Below are positions 6,985 through 9,369 of a DNA stretch of 9,369 nt, in pieces (positions within the stretch are counted from its first letter, which is position 1; the number at the start of each line of letters is the position of its first letter). A program made the translations under genes and the position numbers. A model generated the notes under the pieces. The model was not told the origin of the DNA and did no database searches. It saw only the letters and a program-made list of their open reading frames with translations. This DNA is from JBKEAJ01 sp047975005 (GTDB lineage: Bacteria; Bacteroidota; Bacteroidia; Bacteroidales; Prolixibacteraceae), in contig JBKECW010000005.1 in NCBI GenBank assembly GCA_047975005.1, positions 1-9,369 on the forward strand. Direction: 5' to 3'.

Positions 6985-7462
6985 TTGGTATTCTGAAGCT
7001 GAGAATATTTTATAAAAAAAACAATTATACCAACATTATATATATACAGAAATACAGTAATTTAAAAAACTATATTTAGACATATTCAAAGCAATAATAT
7101 AATTATAAATTCCTAATTATATAAATACAGATGGATTAATATAACATGAATTTATAATATTAAAAGGTCGAAAGTAATTACAGAAATATGTGTATACAAT
7201 TTCAATAATTCTAATGAAAAAATTAAGCTACGAAATTATATCTAATATGCACTAACACGATTTTTATAATGATAATTACACTAATAATCGCAATATTCGA
7301 AACTTGGCAAACGCTTAGCTAGTGCTTACCATAACACTCCATGCTAGCTCAACCCAACTCGAAGCTAAAAAATCAAGAACCCCAATCACACAAAATCAAA
7401 CAGCGTTTCGTCGCTTTCGACAATCGAAAATAGAAGCTCTCGGCGGATTAAAACCATACAAG

Positions 7463-7471
7463 TTATCCACA
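7463..7471 (+). other. Exact DnaA-box sequence
   Basis: TTATCCACA is an exact match to the DnaA-box consensus TTWTNCACA. A one-mismatch site (GTATACACA on the minus strand) lies at 7189-7197, near the AT-rich tract. No cluster of further boxes and no dnaA or other replication gene is present, so I annotate only the site, not an origin. Confidence 0.35.
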
Positions 7472-7564
7472 TTTTTATGAACTTTTGAGACAAGCGGCAC
7501 TAAAACGCCCTCCCCTACCGTAGGTTATTAACAAAGCGACAACAACAATGCTTTGATTCTTTCC

Positions 7565-7602
7565 CGTCATTGCGAGCGTCAGCATGGCAATCTGTTCGTT
7601 CT
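7565..7602 (+). repeat. CATTGCGAG-type repeat, 5' half only
   Basis: This begins CGTCATTGCGAGCG like the full copies and stays alignable through TGGCAATCTGTTC, with one inserted T, then diverges. The right half is missing and a complete copy starts at 7607 in the same orientation. It is a truncated unit, or the trace of unequal recombination between units. Confidence 0.75.
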
Positions 7603-7606
7603 GTGT

Positions 7607-7682
7607 CGTCATTGCGAGCGCAGCGTGGCAATTTGTTCCTTGTCGGTAGAGATTGCTTCGTCGCCAGCTCCTCGCAATGACG
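7607..7682 (+). repeat. CATTGCGAG-type palindromic repeat, full copy 2
   Basis: A 76-bp unit whose ends CGTCATTGCGAG and CTCGCAATGACG are perfect 12-nt inverted repeats. An inner GCAAT/ATTGC stem can extend the fold. It has the same length and orientation as the copy at 6909-6984, about 620 bp upstream. It is followed after 21 nt by the CTTAAAGC-type repeat that also follows the half copy at 8874-8912. Confidence 0.88.
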
Positions 7683-7703
7683 TTCTTGTATTTCTAAATA
7701 AAA

Positions 7704-7735
7704 GCTGCTCGCTTAAAGCCTACGGCATACAGCAT
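7704..7735 (+). repeat. CTTAAAGC-type repeat, copy 1
   Basis: GCTGCTCGCTTAAAGC, then CCTACGGCATACAGCAT. The same words occur at 8924-8962 with an extra seven-base insertion (ATAAAGC-like), also just downstream of a CATTGCGAG-type element. It contains the small palindrome GCTTAAAGC. It has no coding potential. Confidence 0.65.
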
Positions 7736-7767
7736 CATTTCATGCATCATTTCATGCCTCATTTCAT
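7732..7767 (+). repeat. 12-bp tandem repeat, three units
   Basis: Three consecutive 12-bp units, GCATCATTTCAT twice and then GCCTCATTTCAT (one change). The array ends 16 nt before the -7 box of the downstream lipoprotein gene, so its last unit occupies the place expected for the -33 element. Confidence 0.9.
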
Positions 7768-7783
7768 ATTCTAAACTTTAGCT

Positions 7784-7791
7784 TATCTTTG
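7784..7791 (+). promoter_or_regulatory. -7 promoter box of the lipoprotein gene
   Basis: TATCTTTG is an exact TAnnTTTG match, identical to the tRNA and queC boxes. A start near 7795 would leave a leader of about 45 nt before the ATG at 7840. Instead of TTTG at -33 there is TTTC (7762-7765), 18 nt upstream and inside the last 12-bp tandem unit. Confidence 0.6.
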
Positions 7792-7839
7792 GGGGTATTA
7801 TTTTTCTAATTAGTCAATAAAGAATCAAATATCAACGAC

Positions 7840-8607
7840 ATGAATAAAATATTTTGGGTGTTCGCAGTGGTTTCTCTCGGCTTTCTGACATCTTGTACAT
7901 TCGCAGAAGAAATAAGTTTCAATGCCGACGGAAGTGGCAAAATAGTGATGAGCCTTGACGGTTCGCAAGCTGTAGCCATGATGGGAAGCCAAATACAGGG
8001 AGGTGATAATAAAGCGATGGATTCTACTATCTTCATCAAAGACCTGATAGAGAAAGAGGGAAACAAGATACCCGGGCTTTCGGAACTAAGCCCCGAAAAA
8101 TTAGAAACTCTGAAAAAGGTGGGGATATACATACTTATGAACACCGAAGCAAAGAAAATGAACTTTGATATGTTCTCCGACTTTGACACGGCAAACGATA
8201 TTAATAAGATTTTTGAGGCGTTTAGGGAGGTAAACGAAATTCAGAAAAAGCACGGCAAAGGAAATGGAAAGATGCCGGCAGATTTCGGCTCTATGTTTGG
8301 CGTAAATGACGGCGTGTCGGCAAAGGTACAATACGAATTTAAAGGCAAAACCTTCAAAAGAACTACTATTATTCTCGACGAGAAGTTACTACGGCAAAAT
8401 GCCGACAGCCTCGCACGGGGTGAAGCCTCCATGTTTCTTTCCAACTCAAAGTACTCCCTCAAATATCACTTCCCAAAGAAGATAGAGTCTGTATCGCCCG
8501 ACAAGGTCATGATAAGTGCTGACGGCAAAACAATGATGCTCGAAGTAAACTTCTCAGACTATCTGAAAGACCCAAAAATCCTTGACGTAGAAGTGAAATT
8601 GAAGTGA
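7840..8607 (+). CDS. Lipoprotein of unknown function
   Basis: A 255-residue lipoprotein: MNK start, hydrophobic segment 4-17 and lipobox LTSC with Cys19. The mature part opens with EEISFNADGSGKIVMSLDGS, a beta-hairpin-like segment with a turn at NADGSG. A long helical middle follows (about 60-150), rich in Lys and Glu. A second beta-rich part (SAKVQYEFKGKTFKRTTIIL; KYSLKYHFPKKI; KTMMLEVNFSDYL) closes the protein, which ends LDVEVKLK. This fold pattern resembles small envelope lipoproteins of the phylum, but I cannot name the family. The Met/Asp-rich middle and absence of catalytic-looking motifs argue for a binding or structural role, which is inference. It appears to be transcribed alone from the promoter at 7784-7791. 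A 28-nt hairpin follows the stop by 17 nt. Confidence 0.88.
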   Translation: MNKIFWVFAVVSLGFLTSCTFAEEISFNADGSGKIVMSLDGSQAVAMMGSQIQGGDNKAMDSTIFIKDLIEKEGNKIPGLSELSPEKLETLKKVGIYILMNTEAKKMNFDMFSDFDTANDINKIFEAFREVNEIQKKHGKGNGKMPADFGSMFGVNDGVSAKVQYEFKGKTFKRTTIILDEKLLRQNADSLARGEASMFLSNSKYSLKYHFPKKIESVSPDKVMISADGKTMMLEVNFSDYLKDPKILDVEVKLK

Positions 8608-8624
8608 AAAACAATGCTTAATAC

Positions 8625-8652
8625 TCCCTGTTGATATTGGTATTGACAGGGA
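8625..8652 (+). terminator. Hairpin after lipoprotein gene, possible terminator
   Basis: TCCCTGT (8625-8631) pairs with ACAGGGA (8646-8652), extended by two G-U pairs and ATA/TAT around a TTGG loop, giving a 12-bp stem. No T-run follows, so it may be a weak or rho-type stop, or an mRNA-stabilising 3' hairpin, rather than a classic terminator. Confidence 0.45.
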
Positions 8653-8744
8653 ATACAATGGTCTGATGTAACTATTAAGCCAAAAGAGTTATTCTTAAAA
8701 ACTGTGCATACCATTTGTTTTTCAGGCATCAACGACACACCTTC

Positions 8745-8768
8745 AGAGACGCACGGCAGTGTATCTCT
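8745..8768. repeat. Imperfect AGAGACGCAC hairpin
   Basis: AGAGACGCAC (8745-8754) pairs with GTGTATCTCT (8759-8768) around GGCA. Eight of ten positions are Watson-Crick, with one G-U and one C-A. From memory, perfect versions of an AGAGACG...CGTCTCT palindrome are a common dispersed repeat in Bacteroidota and cyanobacteria; this would be a decayed copy. Confidence 0.5.
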
Positions 8769-8785
8769 ACATCCTCCTGTACTAA

Positions 8786-8867
8786 AAGGCTGAAAGCCTT
8801 GCATCTGATAGCGTAGGGCGAAGCCTTACGACTAGATAATTCCTTGCATATCAAGCACTGAAAGTGC
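8786..8867. repeat. Three consecutive hairpins with GAA loops
   Basis: The first hairpin is AAGGCT-GAA-AGCCTT at 8786-8800 (perfect 6-bp stem). The second is CGTAGGGC-GAA-GCCTTACG at 8812-8830 (8-bp stem with one G-U). The third is GCACT-GAA-AGTGC at 8855-8867 (perfect 5-bp stem). Spacers are 11 and 24 nt. The stems have unrelated sequences but all three enclose the same GAA triplet, so pairing and loop are kept while stem sequence changes. It resembles composite intergenic repeats I recall from Bacteroidota genomes, but I cannot name a family. Confidence 0.7.
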
Positions 8868-8873
8868 GATAGA

Positions 8874-8912
8874 CGGTAGAGATTGCTTCGTCGCAGTCTC
8901 CTCGCAATGACG
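8874..8912 (+). repeat. CATTGCGAG-type repeat, 3' half only
   Basis: CGGTAGAGATTGCTTCGTCGC, then AGTCTCCTCGCAATGACG matches the right half of the 7607-7682 copy with only a few changes near the centre. The left half is absent; the third GAA-loop hairpin stands in its place, six bases upstream. Confidence 0.8.
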
Positions 8913-8923
8913 TTTATTTATTG

Positions 8924-8962
8924 GCTGCTTGCTTAAAGCATAAAGCCTACTGCCTACAGCAT
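8924..8962 (+). repeat. CTTAAAGC-type repeat, copy 2
   Basis: GCTGCTTGCTTAAAGC, an inserted ATAAAGC, then CTACTGCCTACAGCAT. It corresponds to 7704-7735 and again follows a CATTGCGAG-type element, here by 11 nt. The recurring pairing of the two elements suggests one composite repeat. Confidence 0.65.
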
Positions 8963-9017
8963 TTTTTAAACCCTAAACAATTAAACCTTAAACTTTGATA
9001 TGTGCGATGGATTTACA

Positions 9018-9369
9018 CTATTCTACTGATAAGGGTATCTGCACATTAAACGAGGCTCCGTCTTGTCGAGGATTTATTTCAACCAAAGAGCAAGCAGCAA
9101 ACAACACCAAGGGATTACCGTCATTATCAATCAGTAACTGAGGACGTTCTAGGCGGTTGACCTTAATATGCTCACCGTTTTTTAGGCATAGCTCCTTTTT
9201 CATAAAGTAAGGATTAGCAGGCTTTGTCCATTTCATGCCATCGACCGATTCTAGTATTGCTAAGCCCGGCTCTGCTCCCGTTATTCTGCCTGTAAAATCC
9301 TTAATAAGAGCATAAAACCGCTTATACCCTTTGTGATACCACACGTAAGGGTCTTCGGCAGAAGCTATA
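9018..9369 (-). CDS. Beta-propeller glycosidase-like protein, C-terminal end (runs off right edge)
   Basis: The last 116 residues of a larger protein; the frame is open to the right edge, so the true start is outside. It reads AEDPYVWY near the edge, then YKRFYALIKD, GLAILESVDGMKW, RLERPQLLIDNDGNP and VLFAACS. The EDP-x-VW, S-x-DG-x-x-W and ERPQ words are what I associate with five-bladed beta-propeller glycoside hydrolases and their uncharacterised relatives (GH43/GH32/GH117-like). The acidic Glu and Asp of EDP and the ERPQ Glu are in places where such proteins carry active-site or substrate-binding residues. The exact family and substrate cannot be decided from this fragment. A role in polysaccharide breakdown fits the sulfatases at the other end of the window, about 7 kb away. 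A GTG at 9342-9344 is internal, not the start. Confidence 0.75.
   Translation of the reverse strand, partial: IASAEDPYVWYHKGYKRFYALIKDFTGRITGAEPGLAILESVDGMKWTKPANPYFMKKELCLKNGEHIKVNRLERPQLLIDNDGNPLVLFAACSLVEINPRQDGASFNVQIPLSVE

Larger units (their letters stand above)
6750..7839. other. Gene-free spacer with AT-rich tract and dispersed repeats
   Basis: About 1.1 kb with no convincing gene. From left to right it holds the upstream region of the beta-barrel gene, a full CATTGCGAG-type repeat (6909-6984), a strongly AT-rich tract (about 7000-7290), and a less AT-rich part with a small perfect hairpin TTTCGA-CAA-TCGAAA (7415-7429) and an exact DnaA-box sequence (7463-7471). A half plus a full CATTGCGAG repeat follow (7565-7682), then a repeat shared with the other spacer (7704-7735), a 12-bp tandem repeat (7732-7767), and the lipoprotein promoter. 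Translations of this region are short and read through the repeats, so I call none of them. Confidence 0.7.
8608..9017. other. Gene-free spacer crowded with hairpins and repeats
   Basis: About 410 bp between the convergent lipoprotein and glycosidase-like genes. It holds a hairpin after the lipoprotein (8625-8652), an imperfect AGAGACGCAC hairpin (8745-8768), three GAA-loop hairpins (8786-8867), the right half of a CATTGCGAG-type repeat (8874-8912) and a CTTAAAGC-type repeat (8924-8962). A minus-strand open frame across 8559-8804 reads through the hairpins and is not called. No promoter is expected, because both flanking genes end here. Confidence 0.7.

Noticed and set aside
7565..7767. Possible CRISPR array
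   Set aside because: The repeat units are unequal, the 12-bp units have no spacers, and no cas gene is present.
7553..7774. 73-codon open frame across the repeat block
   Set aside because: It is a read-through of the CATTGCGAG units and the 12-bp tandem repeat, the kind of spurious protein such repeats create.
8559..8804. 81-codon minus-strand open frame over the hairpin spacer
   Set aside because: It overlaps the lipoprotein 3' end and reads through several hairpins; no protein signature.
9342..9344. GTG as start of the glycosidase-like gene
   Set aside because: The frame stays open to the window edge and the family words (EDPYV) lie upstream of it.

Overview
The window looks like a chromosomal segment of a low-GC member of the Bacteroidota, probably order Bacteroidales. 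Four things point there: promoters of the TAnnTTTG type, gene starts without a Shine-Dalgarno sequence, lipoproteins with short Bacteroidota-style signal peptides, and secreted sulfatases of a kind common in polysaccharide-degrading members of the phylum. The placement is inference from these traits; no marker gene was compared.

Layout. (1) 1-2070, minus strand: two tandem, closely related secreted formylglycine sulfatases; the downstream one runs off the left edge. (2) 2071-2762: a spacer with a strong promoter, tRNA-Arg(TCT), and a 49-nt near-perfect palindrome lying between the convergent tRNA and queE. (3) 2763-4272, minus: queC-queE, two steps of 7-deazaguanine (queuosine precursor) synthesis, with a -7 box so close to the queC ATG that the transcript may be leaderless. 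(4) 4429-5690, plus: pgk, monocistronic, with its own promoter box and a clear intrinsic terminator. (5) 5695-6749, minus: a small outer-membrane-type protein followed by a lipocalin-like lipoprotein. (6) 6750-7839: over 1 kb without a gene, holding an AT-rich tract, one exact DnaA-box sequence and copies of a dispersed CATTGCGAG-type repeat. (7) 7840-8607, plus: an unrecognised lipoprotein. (8) 8608-9017: a second gene-free spacer packed with small hairpins and repeat halves. (9) 9018-9369, minus: the C-terminal end of a beta-propeller glycosidase-like protein cut by the right edge.

How it fits together: carbohydrate-degradation genes (sulfatases, glycosidase-like protein) sit at the two ends, with housekeeping genes (tRNA-Arg, queCE, pgk) and small envelope proteins between them. 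The genes are mostly ordinary. The less ordinary content is in the spacers: the long palindrome after the tRNA, three consecutive hairpins sharing a GAA loop, a composite repeat present in both large spacers, and a 12-bp tandem repeat ending where the -33 region of a lipoprotein promoter should be. I found no CRISPR array, transposase, integrase, phage gene or defence system, and no convincing new multi-gene system.
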